Below the pieces are notes generated by a model. The model ran no database searches. It saw only the letters and a program-made list of their open reading frames with translations, and had not been told where the DNA came from. From Arcobacter aquimarinus (GTDB taxonomy: Bacteria; Campylobacterota; Campylobacteria; Campylobacterales; Arcobacteraceae), in assembly GCF_013177635.1 (NCBI RefSeq), contig NZ_CP030944.1:248001-312000 (forward strand): a stretch of 64,000 nucleotides of DNA. Direction: 5' to 3'. This document shows, in pieces, positions 37,002-46,450 of this stretch (positions are counted from its first letter, which is position 1; each line of letters opens with the position of its first letter). Position numbers and translations under genes: made by a program.

Positions 37002-38342
37002 TTATTTAATAACAGTTGCTAGAAGTTTGTCTCCAACAAGTTCTGTAACTTTTACAGTATAAATTTGTCCAAATTTTATTTGTTCATTTTGGGCTAGTTC
37101 ATTATCATTTATATAAATTTCTCCATCAATATCTGGTGCCCAAATAGTTTTTCTAGCACTTAATAGATATTCATGTTCATCACTTTCACCATCAACATAA
37201 ACTTCAAAGATTTTTCCAACTTCATTTTCTAGTGATTCTTGAGTAGTCAAAGCGATTATTTCACCAATCTCTTCAGCTCTTGCATCAATAATTTCTTGTT
37301 CAATTAAATCTTTAGAAAGAGCTGCTGCTGTTCCTTCTTCAGTTGAATATGAAAATACATTTGCTCTATCAAATTTAAATTCTTCAATATATTTACAAAG
37401 TGCTTCATGGTCTTCAACTGTTTCACCTGGGTGTCCAGCAATAAATGTAGTTCTTACAAATGAGTTTGGTTTACTTCTCATATGATTCATAAGTTCATTT
37501 AGTTTTTCAACACCTTTTCCTCTTTTCATGATTTTAAGCATTGATGGAGTTATATGTTGTAAAGGCATATCAAAATAGTTTACAAATACTTTTGAATCAG
37601 CGATTTTATCAATTAGTGATAAAGTTGTAGTTGATGGATAAAGGTATAAAATTCTAGCCGTTTTAATTCCTTCAATTTTTTCAACTTCTTCTATTAGAAG
37701 TTCAAGACCATTTTTTATATCTTGGTCTCTTAAAAATGAAGATGAATCTTGTGATACAAACGAAAAATCAACATAACCTTTTGATACAAGAGATTTAACC
37801 TCTTTTACAAGTGATTCAAGAGTTCTTGAGTGAAGTTTTCCTTTAAATGAAGGAATTGCACAAAATGAACAAGTTTGATTACAACCTTCACTTAGCTTTA
37901 CATAAGCGTGATATGAAGAACCTGTGATAACTCTTTCATTTTCATCACTAGCCAAAAATACTTCATTTGAAAATGCACTTCTTTTTTCATTCACAAGTAA
38001 ATCTATTTTATCATAATCTCCAACACCTGTAAAAACATCAATTTCAGGTAACTCTTTTTGAAGTTCACCTTGGTATCTTTCACTTAAACATCCAGCCATT
38101 ACTAAAACTGACTCTTTTTTTCTTTCATCATGTAGGTTAAAAATTGTATTCAAACTCTCTTGTTTTGCACTATCAATAAATCCACATGTATTTACAATAA
38201 TAACATCAGCATTTGATGCATCATTTGTGATTGTATAATCTTTTAATTTACCTAACATAATCTCTGAATCTACAAGATTTTTAGTACAACCAAGGCTTAC
38301 TAAATGTAGAGTTTTTTTAGGATTTTTTACTGAAAATTTCAT
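37002..38342 (-). CDS. rimO: Ribosomal protein S12 methylthiotransferase RimO
   Basis: 446 residues. N-terminal methylthiotransferase domain with VSLGCTKNLVDSEIMLG and Cys residues for the auxiliary cluster, a radical SAM core with CNQTCSFCAIP near 155-165, and a C-terminal TRAM domain. RimO modifies an aspartate of ribosomal S12. LGCTKNLVDSE distinguishes it from MiaB ([10 protein letters not shown]), which is also encoded in this window at 63.6 kb. Confidence 0.95.
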   Translation of the reverse strand: MKFSVKNPKKTLHLVSLGCTKNLVDSEIMLGKLKDYTITNDASNADVIIVNTCGFIDSAKQESLNTIFNLHDERKKESVLVMAGCLSERYQGELQKELPEIDVFTGVGDYDKIDLLVNEKRSAFSNEVFLASDENERVITGSSYHAYVKLSEGCNQTCSFCAIPSFKGKLHSRTLESLVKEVKSLVSKGYVDFSFVSQDSSSFLRDQDIKNGLELLIEEVEKIEGIKTARILYLYPSTTTLSLIDKIADSKVFVNYFDMPLQHITPSMLKIMKRGKGVEKLNELMNHMRSKPNSFVRTTFIAGHPGETVEDHEALCKYIEEFKFDRANVFSYSTEEGTAAALSKDLIEQEIIDARAEEIGEIIALTTQESLENEVGKIFEVYVDGESDEHEYLLSARKTIWAPDIDGEIYINDNELAQNEQIKFGQIYTVKVTELVGDKLLATVIK

Positions 38343-38394
38343 ATATCTATTCTTTTTATTTTAATTTTTTTTGCAATTTTATCATAAACTCTTT

Positions 38395-39213
38395 TTAAAG
38401 CCAAATATTATCTAAAAGCCTTGTTGTTCCAAATCTAACAACTACTAAAATAACAGTATTTTTTGGTTCAATTATTTCAAGTTCATTGAATTCTCTATCA
38501 ACAATAGCTACATATTCAATATCTAAAGTTTTCATAATTTCATAAATTTTATTTTTTACAGCCTCAACACTTCTTTCACCACTTGCAATTAAAGAACCAG
38601 CCATATATAATGACTTTGAAATCAATAAAGCATCTTTTCTTTGAGTTTGATCTAAATATACATTTCTAGAACTTAATGCTAATCCATCATCTTCTCTGAT
38701 GATTTCACAAGGAACAATATTTATCGGTAAAAATAAATCTTTTACCATTTGAGTTATAAGTGAAAGTTGTTGGGCATCTTTTTTCCCAAAATATGCATTT
38801 GTTGGTTGAGTTAAATTAAATAGTTTTAATACAACTCTTAAAACTCCATCAAAATGTCCAGGTCTTGTTTTACCTTCTAAAATATAACTTTTATTTGGAG
38901 CTTTTATTAAAACTTCTTCTTTACCATACATTGTAGAAATTTCTGGCATGAAAAGATAATCAACTTTACACATTTGACAAATTCTTTTATCAGCTTCATC
39001 CTTTCTTGGATATGCATCCAAATCTTCACCAGGTAAAAACTGAGTAGGATTTACAAATATTGAAACAATTACAATATCATTTTCATTTCGTGCTTGTTTA
39101 ATAAGTGAAATATGCCCATTATGTAATGCTCCCATTGTTGGTACAAATCCAACTGTAGTAGAAATATTTTTTCTAACTTCTTGTAACTCTTCAATTGTTT
39201 TTAAAACTTGCAA
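38395..39213 (-). CDS. panC: Pantothenate synthetase
   Basis: 272 residues. It joins pantoate and beta-alanine with ATP for coenzyme A synthesis. FVPTMGALHNGHISLI carries the first HxGH-type signature, and YFGKKDAQQLSLI and LALSSRNVYL are the later conserved segments. It is 26 bases downstream of the ABC permease gene on the minus strand. No other pantothenate gene is nearby. Confidence 0.96.
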   Translation of the reverse strand: MQVLKTIEELQEVRKNISTTVGFVPTMGALHNGHISLIKQARNENDIVIVSIFVNPTQFLPGEDLDAYPRKDEADKRICQMCKVDYLFMPEISTMYGKEEVLIKAPNKSYILEGKTRPGHFDGVLRVVLKLFNLTQPTNAYFGKKDAQQLSLITQMVKDLFLPINIVPCEIIREDDGLALSSRNVYLDQTQRKDALLISKSLYMAGSLIASGERSVEAVKNKIYEIMKTLDIEYVAIVDREFNELEIIEPKNTVILVVVRFGTTRLLDNIWL

Positions 39214-39239
39214 TTCTTTTCCTTATAAAATCATCTAAT

Positions 39240-40214
39240 CTATTTTTCTTCATAATTTGGGTTTAGTTTTAATAAAACTAAATCAGCAATCATATTACCA
39301 ATTAGTGTCAAAAAGGCACCAATTATCAAAATCCCCATAATTACGGGATAATCATGGCTTAAAGCACTTTGATAAAATAATAATCCCATTCCATCAATTG
39401 AAAAAATGGTTTCTAAAATAACAGAACCACCAATAATCCCTGGAAGAGAAAGACCAAGAAGAGTAATAACTGGTGGATATAAATTTGGTAAAATATAGTA
39501 TCTTAAAATCTGTTTTTGAGTCAATCCTCTTGCACGTGCGAAAAAGATGTAATCAGATTTTAAAATCTCAAGAGTTAAACCTCTAATATATAAAATTAAA
39601 CTTCCAATTCCTCCAAAAACAATAATAAAAATAGGAAGTATCAAATGCCAAGCATAATCTAAATAATAATCTAAACTTCCATCATTTGGCACACTATGAA
39701 GTCCTGCTATTGGTAATATTTCAAAATTTATAGCAAAAATTAAAACCAATAAAAGTGCTAGATAAAAAGAAGGCATTGAAAAACTTAAAAGTGATAATTG
39801 ACCTGTGAACTTATCAAAAAATGAGTTTTTATTGAGTGCTGATTTAATTCCAAAATATAATGAAATTATAAATATTAAAACCATAGAAACTATATTTATT
39901 GTAAGTGTAACGGGAATTCTGCTTAATATCTCATTTTTCACCATCTCTCCACTTGCAAAAGAGATTCCAAAATCAAGTTGAATAATAGAATAAATCCAAG
40001 AAAAGAATTGAATATATAAGGGTTTATCAAGTCCATAAATAGCTTTTAATTGCTCAATTGATTCAGGAGTGATATTTGGATTTAATTCACCACTTGCAAA
40101 AAAAGAGTTTGGTGCAGCATTTATTGCAATAAATGAGATTAAACTAATTATAAAAAGCATAGTGATAAGGTATAATAATTTTTTAAAAAATAGTTTCATT
40201 TTGGGATTATACAA
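39240..40214 (-). CDS. ABC transporter permease, dipeptide/oligopeptide type
   Basis: 324 residues from TTG at 40214; an ATG five codons later (40199) is an equally good start. Six membrane helices, the DppB/OppB N-terminal layout (ESIEQLKAIYGLDKPLYIQFF) and an EAA-type coupling loop (ARARGLTQKQILRYYILPN near 228). No binding protein, second permease or ATPase gene is adjacent, which is unusual. A TATAAT sequence overlaps the start region on the minus strand, but a leaderless start is only a guess. Confidence 0.88.
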   Translation of the reverse strand: MYNPKMKLFFKKLLYLITMLFIISLISFIAINAAPNSFFASGELNPNITPESIEQLKAIYGLDKPLYIQFFSWIYSIIQLDFGISFASGEMVKNEILSRIPVTLTINIVSMVLIFIISLYFGIKSALNKNSFFDKFTGQLSLLSFSMPSFYLALLLVLIFAINFEILPIAGLHSVPNDGSLDYYLDYAWHLILPIFIIVFGGIGSLILYIRGLTLEILKSDYIFFARARGLTQKQILRYYILPNLYPPVITLLGLSLPGIIGGSVILETIFSIDGMGLLFYQSALSHDYPVIMGILIIGAFLTLIGNMIADLVLLKLNPNYEEK

Positions 40215-40227
40215 AAGATAGGTTTAA

Positions 40228-40578
40228 ATGATAGGTATAGATATAACTTCAATAGATAGAATAAAAAGAATGTATGAAAAGTTTGGAATAAAGGCTTATG
40301 AAAAGTTTTTGAATCCACAGGAAATAGAACTAATAAAAAAACCTGAAACAGCAGCTGGATTTTGGGCTGCAAAAGAAGCAGCCTCTAAAGCACTTGGAAC
40401 GGGAATTGGCTCATCTTGTGGTTTTCATGATATAAAAATATCAAAAGGAGAACTTGGAAATCCAAAGATTAAATATAGAAAAAAAGTTAGAAAAGCTTTT
40501 GGAATAAAAGATTCTTATCTTTCAATTACACATGATGCAGGTTTTGCAATAGCTGTTGTTGTAAATGTTTTAAAGTGA
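40228..40578 (+). CDS. acpS: Holo-[acyl-carrier-protein] synthase
   Basis: 116 residues, the AcpS trimeric family. It transfers phosphopantetheine from CoA to apo-ACP. The magnesium-binding Asp in GIDITSIDRI and the Glu in WAAKEAASKALG near 48 are present. It is divergent from the permease gene, with ATAGG as the binding site, and overlaps the convergent ruvX by nine bases. Confidence 0.95.
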   Translation: MIGIDITSIDRIKRMYEKFGIKAYEKFLNPQEIELIKKPETAAGFWAAKEAASKALGTGIGSSCGFHDIKISKGELGNPKIKYRKKVRKAFGIKDSYLSITHDAGFAIAVVVNVLK

Positions 40579-40959
40579 GGTTTTTTTAGCTAAGAATCTC
40601 TCAAGTATGATTTTAGCAGCAAGGCTATCAACTCTTCCATCTCTTTTATATTTTATTTCACCTTTTATCATCTCTTCTGCTTCTATTGAACTCATATTTT
40701 CTTCTTGAAATTCAAAAGGGATTTTAAGTTCAAGTAAATTTACAAAATGTTTTATTCTATTTTGTGTATCTTCAGAAGAGCTAGGAAATCCAACAATTAG
40801 TTTTTCAATTTCCCACTCTTTTAAAAAAGTATTTACATCGTTTGCAGCTTGATTTCTATTTTTTCTTAAAATTGCATTTTGAGGAGTTACAATATTTGAA
40901 GTTAAGCAAATAGCAACTCCAATTCTTTTAAGTCCAATATCAATAGAAGCTAATTTCAA
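40570..40959 (-). CDS. ruvX: RuvX/YqgF family Holliday-junction-resolvase-like protein
   Basis: 129 residues with RNase H-like fold features: SIDIGLKRIGVAI at the N-terminus, IVGFPSSSEDTQNRI in the middle and DSLAAKIILERFL at the C-terminus with the last acid. Members process pre-16S rRNA and may act on DNA. It overlaps metF by four bases on the minus strand. Confidence 0.93.
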   Translation of the reverse strand: MKLASIDIGLKRIGVAICLTSNIVTPQNAILRKNRNQAANDVNTFLKEWEIEKLIVGFPSSSEDTQNRIKHFVNLLELKIPFEFQEENMSSIEAEEMIKGEIKYKRDGRVDSLAAKIILERFLAKKTSL

Positions 40960-41867
40960 GAGATAATCTCATTTGCTATATCAAATCTATTTGCAGTCAT
41001 AAGATGAATTTTTGGATGAAGTTTGTTTATCTCTTTAAATAAATCAGAACTTAGTTGTAGACCTACTTTATGCTCTTCTTCTTCAGAAATATTATGTGCA
41101 TTTTCAAGAGCATCAATCCAAAACTGAGGTACATGAATACCTGGAACTTGTGCAGATAAAAATAGAGCAGTTCGTAGTTTTGTTACTGGAAATAATCCAA
41201 AAATAAGTTGAGCTTTTTGTTTATCTCCTTCTACGTCTTGTTTTGCAATATTAAATGATTCTAATAATTTTTTTGCATTTTCAATATCAAAAACAGGTTG
41301 AGAGATTATTCCAATTGCTCCATTTTGAATTTTTTGATTCATTTTTCTTTCAAGAGTTGAAAAATTTTTTGCATAAGAGTTTACAACTGCAAATGGAAAA
41401 ATTTGTTTAGGTTCTATTTTAAAAGGACGCCCTGCAAAATCCATACCATAATTAAATGATTTTATAATTTTTAAAAGCATTAAAGAGTTTGCTTCAAAAA
41501 CTCCTTTTGCATGAGGTTGGTCACTCATTTTTGCAGGATCTCCTGTTAGAGCCAAAATTGCTCTAACATCGAAATCATTTGCTCCCATTAAATCTGATTG
41601 TAATGCAATTTTATTTCTATCTCTCATACTCATTGTTGCAATTACTGGTTTATTAAACTCTTGTTGTAATTTTAATGAAGCAAAAAGTGCGTTATATTTT
41701 AATTTTGCTAAGGGATTATCTGTACAAGAAAAACCATCAACTTTTTCATGTAATTTAAATTTTTTTATTCTTTCAATAATATTGTGCATTGATGGTTCAT
41801 GTTGAGGTGTTGTTTCAAGTGTTAAGTATTTATCTTCTTGAAGTTTTTGTATAAGTGTTTCAAACAT
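40956..41867 (-). CDS. metF: Methylenetetrahydrofolate reductase
   Basis: 303 residues, a MetF-type flavoprotein making methyl-tetrahydrofolate for methionine. The conserved AILALTGDPAK segment near 107 and the loop with GIISQPVFDIENA near 190 are visible. The N-terminal LTLETTPQHEPS replaces the E. coli EFFPP version, a divergent form often seen in this phylum. It is translationally coupled to ruvX. Confidence 0.88.
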   Translation of the reverse strand: MFETLIQKLQEDKYLTLETTPQHEPSMHNIIERIKKFKLHEKVDGFSCTDNPLAKLKYNALFASLKLQQEFNKPVIATMSMRDRNKIALQSDLMGANDFDVRAILALTGDPAKMSDQPHAKGVFEANSLMLLKIIKSFNYGMDFAGRPFKIEPKQIFPFAVVNSYAKNFSTLERKMNQKIQNGAIGIISQPVFDIENAKKLLESFNIAKQDVEGDKQKAQLIFGLFPVTKLRTALFLSAQVPGIHVPQFWIDALENAHNISEEEEHKVGLQLSSDLFKEINKLHPKIHLMTANRFDIANEIIS

Positions 41868-41948
41868 TGAAAAAAAGTTTCCTTTTTAGATATTTAGTTA
41901 AATTTAGATAATATTATACCTTTAAAAGACTAAAACTAGGGAAAATTA

Positions 41949-42572
41949 ATGAAATTAGCTGTTTTTGATTTCGATTCAACTTTAATGGATGGAGAAACTA
42001 TAGATTTTTTAGCTGAAGAGCTAGGTATTGGTGATGAGGTTAAGAAAATTACAGAAGAAGCAATGAGTGGAAGATTAGATTTTTTTGAATCTTTAACTAC
42101 GAGAGTTGCACTTTTAAAAGGAATGGATTATCAAAAAGTTGTTGATATTTGCTCAAATCTTCCTTTAATGCCAGGAGCTGTAGAGCTTGTTCCACAATTA
42201 CAAAAAATGGGTTATAAAGTAGTTTGTTTTTCAGGTGGATTTAGATTAGGAACAACACCAGCACGTGAAAAGTTAGGATTAGATGCTGATTTTTCAAATG
42301 TTTTACACGAAAAAGATGGAAAATTAACTGGGCTTATTGGTGGAGATATGATGTTTGGATATTCAAAAGGTGATATGCTTCAAAGAATTCAAAGTTTAAT
42401 GGGTATTACAAGAGCTGAAACTTTAGTTTGTGGAGATGGAGCAAATGATTTATCTATGTTTGCACATGCTGATACAAGAGTTGCATTTTGTGCAAGAGAA
42501 GTTTTGAAAAAAGAGGCAAATATAATAATTGATGAAAAAGATTTAACAAAAATTTTAGATTATATTAAATAG
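41949..42572 (+). CDS. serB: Phosphoserine phosphatase
   Basis: 207 residues of the HAD superfamily. The catalytic FDFDSTLMDGE motif is at 5-15, the second motif in CFSGGFR near 96, and the fourth in VCGDGANDLSMF near 161. It carries out the last step of serine synthesis. There is no ACT regulatory domain. A hairpin overlaps its stop codon and separates it from tal. Confidence 0.95.
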   Translation: MKLAVFDFDSTLMDGETIDFLAEELGIGDEVKKITEEAMSGRLDFFESLTTRVALLKGMDYQKVVDICSNLPLMPGAVELVPQLQKMGYKVVCFSGGFRLGTTPAREKLGLDADFSNVLHEKDGKLTGLIGGDMMFGYSKGDMLQRIQSLMGITRAETLVCGDGANDLSMFAHADTRVAFCAREVLKKEANIIIDEKDLTKILDYIK

Positions 42573-42589
42573 GCTTTATTCTTAAAGCC
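42572..42589 (+). terminator. Short hairpin at serB stop codon
   Basis: GGCTTTA / TAAAGCC around TTCT, beginning on the last base of the serB stop codon. Seven perfect pairs; the following T-run is weak, so termination would be partial. Confidence 0.5.
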
Positions 42590-42600
42590 CTTTAGAGTTT

Positions 42601-42719
42601 GCTTCTTTAGATGAAATTTATTTTCATCGCTTTTCATAGCGTAGTCTTGTGACAAACGAAGTGAAGGCAAAAAGAAGTTAAAAATAGATAGGTCCCTTTA
42701 AAATGGGACATTTTAAAGG
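42601..42719 (+). ncRNA. Structured 5' leader of tal, candidate cis-regulatory RNA
   Basis: An outer stem GCTTCTTT (42601-42608) / AAAGAAGT (42671-42678) encloses a hairpin GATGAAA-TTTAT-TTTCATC (42610-42628) and further pairing. A 3' segment can form either GTCCC/GGGAC (42693-42697, 42705-42709) or a perfect 10-bp hairpin CCTTTAAAAT / ATTTTAAAGG (42695-42704, 42710-42719). The second one hides the AAAGGA ribosome binding site of tal. A similar layout occurs before gatC. Confidence 0.45.
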
Positions 42720-42726
42720 AATAAAA

Positions 42727-43719
42727 ATGGGATTAAAAGAAGATATTAACTACTCTTTATGGTGTGATTTTATTGAAAGAGATTTTTTAGAAACAAGATT
42801 TAAAGAGATTATTAAAAAAGGGATAATTCAAGGTGCTACTTCAAATCCTGCAATTTTTGAATCATCAATTACTAACTCTGTTGCATATAAACAACAACTT
42901 GATATGTTACAAGCAAATAATGCAAAAACTATTTATGAAGAATTAGCTTTAACAGATATAAAAAGAGCAGCTTTTTTATTAGATGATTTGCATAAAAAAG
43001 ATGCAGATGATGGGTTTATTTCTATAGAAGTTGATCCATTATTATGTGATGATGCAGCTGGGACTATTGATGAGGGAGTTAGACTTTATTCTTTAATAAA
43101 TGCTGATAATGTAATGATAAAAGTTCCAGCAACTGAAGCTGGATATATAGCAATGAGAGAATTAACTTCAAAAGGAATAAATGTAAATGCAACTTTAATT
43201 TTTTCACCATCTCAAGCTATAAAATGTGCTCAAGCATTAGATGAAGGAATTAAAGATTCAAATAAAGATATTAAAGCAGTTATTTCAGTATTTGTGTCAA
43301 GACTTGATAGATTAACTGATGCTGATTTCGTGTTAAAAGGTTTACAACCATCAAAACTTGGAATTATAAATGCAACTAAATGTTATCATGAAGTTAATAA
43401 GTTTCAAAATCCTAATATAAGAACATTATTTGCAAGTACAGGAGTTAAAGGAAATGAATTGAGTCCTAGTTATTATGTTGATAACTTAATTTATCCAAAT
43501 TCAGTAAACACAGCACCACTTGCTACTATTGAAGATTGGTTAAAAGAGGGTTCTAAAGTAGAAACTCCATTAATGAGTGAAACGGATTGTGATAAATATT
43601 TTGAGCTTTTAAAAAATAAAGGAATCAAAATGGAATCAGTTTATGATAAACTACTTATTGATGGTTTAGAAGCATTTAAAGTTTCATTTAGAGATTTACT
43701 TTCTAAACTAGTAAATTAA
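42727..43719 (+). CDS. tal: Transaldolase
   Basis: 331 residues. It moves dihydroxyacetone units in the non-oxidative pentose phosphate pathway. The Schiff-base Lys is in VMIKVPATEAG near 135 and NATLIFS follows. The start at 42727 is preferred over an in-frame ATG at 42703, because AAAGGA at 42715-42720 lies six bases upstream and the earlier ATG lies inside a hairpin. The structured leader suggests control at translation. Confidence 0.94.
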   Translation: MGLKEDINYSLWCDFIERDFLETRFKEIIKKGIIQGATSNPAIFESSITNSVAYKQQLDMLQANNAKTIYEELALTDIKRAAFLLDDLHKKDADDGFISIEVDPLLCDDAAGTIDEGVRLYSLINADNVMIKVPATEAGYIAMRELTSKGINVNATLIFSPSQAIKCAQALDEGIKDSNKDIKAVISVFVSRLDRLTDADFVLKGLQPSKLGIINATKCYHEVNKFQNPNIRTLFASTGVKGNELSPSYYVDNLIYPNSVNTAPLATIEDWLKEGSKVETPLMSETDCDKYFELLKNKGIKMESVYDKLLIDGLEAFKVSFRDLLSKLVN

Positions 43720-43784
43720 AAAAGATTTAAGATTTATTGGATAAAATTTTTCCAATGATAAAATAATAATAAAAGGTTAATAAT

Positions 43785-45146
43785 ATGAATAAATGGACTC
43801 CAAATAGCTGGAGAGATTTCCCAATAAAACAACAACCAACATATAATGATTTAGAAAAATTAGCAAAAGTAGAATCAGAATTAGCTTCTTATCCTCCATT
43901 GATTTTTGCAGGGGAAGCTTTAAATCTAAAAAAACAATTAGCAGATGTTGTAAATGGAAAAGCTTTTTTACTTCAAGGTGGAGATTGTGCTGAATCATTT
44001 GCTTCATTTAATGCACAGAATATAAAAGATTTATTTAAAGTTATGATGCAAATGGCAGTTGTTTTAACTTTCTCAGGTGGTTGTCCTGTTGTAAAAGTTG
44101 GACGAGTTGCTGGACAATTTGCAAAACCAAGAAGTGATGATTTTGAAAATAAAGATGGAATATCTCTACCTTCATATAGAGGAGATATCATAAATGATAT
44201 AGATTTCAATGAAAAATCAAGAAATCCAAAAGCTAAAAAGTTATTAAAAGCATATAACCAAAGTGCAGCAACAATGAATCTTTTAAGAGCTTTTTCAAGA
44301 GGTGGAATGGCTGATTTAAATCAAGTTCATTTATGGAATTTAGATTTTGTTAAAGATAATTATTTAGGTGCAAAATATGAAGAGCTTGCAAATAAAATAA
44401 GTGAAAGTTTAACATTTATGAAAGCTTGTGGAATTACAAGTGAAAATACTCCACAATTAAATCAAACAACACTATTTACTTCACATGAAGCATTGTTGTT
44501 AAACTATGAACAAGCACTTACAAGACGAGATTCAATAACAGGTGATTGGTTTAACTGTGCTGCTCATATGTTATGGATTGGTGATAGAACAAGAGATTTA
44601 AAAGAGGCTCATATTGAGTATTTTAGAGGGATAAATAATCCAATTGGTTGTAAAGTTGGTCCTTCTATGAAAGAGGATGAATTAATAAAATTAATTGATG
44701 CTCTAAATCCAAATAATGAAGCTGGAAGATTGAATCTTATTGTTAGAATGGGTGCAAACAAAGTTGGTGATTTCTTCCCAAAACTTTTACAAAGAGTAAA
44801 AGCAGAAGGTAAAAATGTACTTTGGTCAAGTGATCCAATGCATGGAAATACAATAAAAGCTGATAATGGATATAAAACTAGAGATTTTGAAGCAATTTTA
44901 AGTGAAGTAAAACAATTCTTTGAAATTCATAGAGCTGAAGGAACATATGCAGGTGGAATTCATCTTGAAATGACAGGTCAAAATGTAACTGAATGTACAG
45001 GAAGTGCATCTTCTGCTGTTACACAAGAGAGTTTATCAAGTAGATATCATACTCAATGTGATCCAAGATTAAATGCAGACCAAGCTTTAGAGTTATCATT
45101 TATGATAGCAGATACTTTAAAAGAGGCAAGAAAAAATCTAATATAA
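43785..45146 (+). CDS. Class II 3-deoxy-7-phosphoheptulonate (DAHP) synthase
   Basis: 453 residues, the plant-like class II enzyme that joins phosphoenolpyruvate and erythrose 4-phosphate at the start of aromatic amino acid synthesis. [17 protein letters not shown] at the N-terminus, [15 protein letters not shown] near 64 and SDPMHGNT near 350 are characteristic. It follows tal, whose pathway supplies erythrose 4-phosphate, after a 65-base gap. It ends at a strong terminator. Confidence 0.96.
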   Translation: MNKWTPNSWRDFPIKQQPTYNDLEKLAKVESELASYPPLIFAGEALNLKKQLADVVNGKAFLLQGGDCAESFASFNAQNIKDLFKVMMQMAVVLTFSGGCPVVKVGRVAGQFAKPRSDDFENKDGISLPSYRGDIINDIDFNEKSRNPKAKKLLKAYNQSAATMNLLRAFSRGGMADLNQVHLWNLDFVKDNYLGAKYEELANKISESLTFMKACGITSENTPQLNQTTLFTSHEALLLNYEQALTRRDSITGDWFNCAAHMLWIGDRTRDLKEAHIEYFRGINNPIGCKVGPSMKEDELIKLIDALNPNNEAGRLNLIVRMGANKVGDFFPKLLQRVKAEGKNVLWSSDPMHGNTIKADNGYKTRDFEAILSEVKQFFEIHRAEGTYAGGIHLEMTGQNVTECTGSASSAVTQESLSSRYHTQCDPRLNADQALELSFMIADTLKEARKNLI

Positions 45147-45169
45147 TTTTATTAGAATAAATAAGTTTT

Positions 45170-45205
45170 AAAAAGGAGAAAGTATTTTACTTTCTCCTTT
45201 TTTTA
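45170..45205 (+). terminator. Strong rho-independent terminator after DAHP synthase gene
   Basis: Fifteen perfect base pairs (45170-45184 with 45188-45202) with a TTT loop, containing AAAGGAGAAAGTA, followed by a T-run. Confidence 0.9.
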
Positions 45206-45234
45206 TGATTAAAAAAATGGGGGAATAGTTTTTT

Positions 45235-46074
45235 ATGAGTAATTTGATTTTAAAAATATTAGTTATTGTGACTTTTTTTACTCTAAATATTTTTGCAAAA
45301 GATATTAATAATATAAATAATTCACAATGGGCAAATTTACATCTTTATAAAGGAGTAAATCAAAGAGGTGGACCATTTGTTTTTGATGATACTTATGTAG
45401 AGTTTGAATTTGGAGGAAGATATGAATGGCTTGATTTATATGGATATGTAGATTTTATAGATGCTTTAAATAGTAAAAGTAGTGATAAACATGGAGGGAA
45501 TAATTTTTTTATAGATATAGAACCTAGAGTTTCTATTGATTATTTACTCAATAAAGATTTATCTTATGGAGCATTAAAAGAGTTGTTTTTTGCTTTTGAT
45601 ATCTATTATGCAGATGAACCAAATGCAAATGGTTTAAAAGTTATATGGATGGGATTAGGAAGTGATATTGACATTCCTTGGCTAGGAGTTAGTGGAGTGA
45701 ATTTTTATACAAGATTTATAGAAGAAAATTATGGAGCAAGTAATGAAAATAGTTTTGATGGTTATGTTGCTCATATAAATTGGTTTAAACCAATTTATAA
45801 TTTTTCAGAAAATAGATTTTTATCTTTTCAAGGATATTTAGATTATGAATTTGGAAGTGATTTAGATAATAATAGTTTTGAAAGACAATACAGAACAAGT
45901 GATTCTTTTCAATCTTATTTAGGGTTTTGGTTACACGATAAAAAATGGGCTTTGGGATATGGCTTAAAAGTTTATAAAGATATGACTCAATGGAAAAATG
46001 GTGAAATTTTAAATAATAGAAAAACTGACACAACAGGTGTTGCACATTATTTTAATGTGGCTTATAAATTCTAA
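45235..46074 (+). CDS. Outer-membrane nucleoside-channel (Tsx/OmpK) family protein
   Basis: 279 residues. A signal peptide of about 20 residues (LILKILVIVTFFTLNIFAK) is followed by a beta-barrel pattern ending in Phe (AYKF). The Tsx family segments are WANLHLYKGVNQRG, DDTYVEFEFGGRYEWLDLYGYVDF and FFIDIEPRVSID. Such channels admit nucleosides and related solutes. It lies alone between terminator hairpins. The exact solute is not known. Confidence 0.85.
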   Translation: MSNLILKILVIVTFFTLNIFAKDINNINNSQWANLHLYKGVNQRGGPFVFDDTYVEFEFGGRYEWLDLYGYVDFIDALNSKSSDKHGGNNFFIDIEPRVSIDYLLNKDLSYGALKELFFAFDIYYADEPNANGLKVIWMGLGSDIDIPWLGVSGVNFYTRFIEENYGASNENSFDGYVAHINWFKPIYNFSENRFLSFQGYLDYEFGSDLDNNSFERQYRTSDSFQSYLGFWLHDKKWALGYGLKVYKDMTQWKNGEILNNRKTDTTGVAHYFNVAYKF

Positions 46075-46096
46075 AATAGGGTAGAAATTTTCTACT

Positions 46097-46441
46097 CTAT
46101 TTTAAAAAAGTATTTTTATAAACTTCTTCATCCCAAGCAACTACTAATTTGTCACCAAATTCAATAACAGGTCTTTTAAATAAAAGAGGTTCTTTACAAA
46201 GCCACTCATATTTTCCATTTGAATCAAGGTTTAACTCTTTTAGATTTAGAGTTTTATATTTTGTTCCTTTATTATTAAAAAGAATATTTATATCAGCTTT
46301 TGTAGTCCAATCTTTGATTTTTTTTGCACTTGGAGTTTCTTTCTTGAAATCAAAAAATTCAACTTCTATGTTATTATCTTTGAAAAATTTCAAAGCATTT
46401 CTAACACTTCCACAAGTTTTTATTCCGTAAACTGTAATCAT
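46097..46441 (-). CDS. ArsC/Spx family (YffB-like) thioredoxin-fold protein
   Basis: 114 residues. GIKTCGSVRNALKFF at 6-20 holds a single redox Cys (C10) in a TCGS setting, and PLLFKRPVIEFGDKL near 85-99 is the family core with the cis-Pro region. It lacks the second Cys of CxxC members and may be a reductase of the YffB type rather than a true arsenate reductase. It is nine bases downstream of gatC on the minus strand. Confidence 0.85.
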   Translation of the reverse strand: MITVYGIKTCGSVRNALKFFKDNNIEVEFFDFKKETPSAKKIKDWTTKADINILFNNKGTKYKTLNLKELNLDSNGKYEWLCKEPLLFKRPVIEFGDKLVVAWDEEVYKNTFLK

Positions 46442-46450
46442 GAAATTTTC

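Noticed and set aside
40203-40215. TATACAA in the acpS-permease gap as a further nitrogen operator copy
   Set aside because: The left half-site is missing (no TTGTATA at the right spacing), so it is a chance half match.
42703-42726. Upstream ATG for transaldolase
   Set aside because: It lies in a hairpin without a ribosome binding site; the ATG at 42727 has AAAGGA six bases upstream and matches the family N-terminus better.
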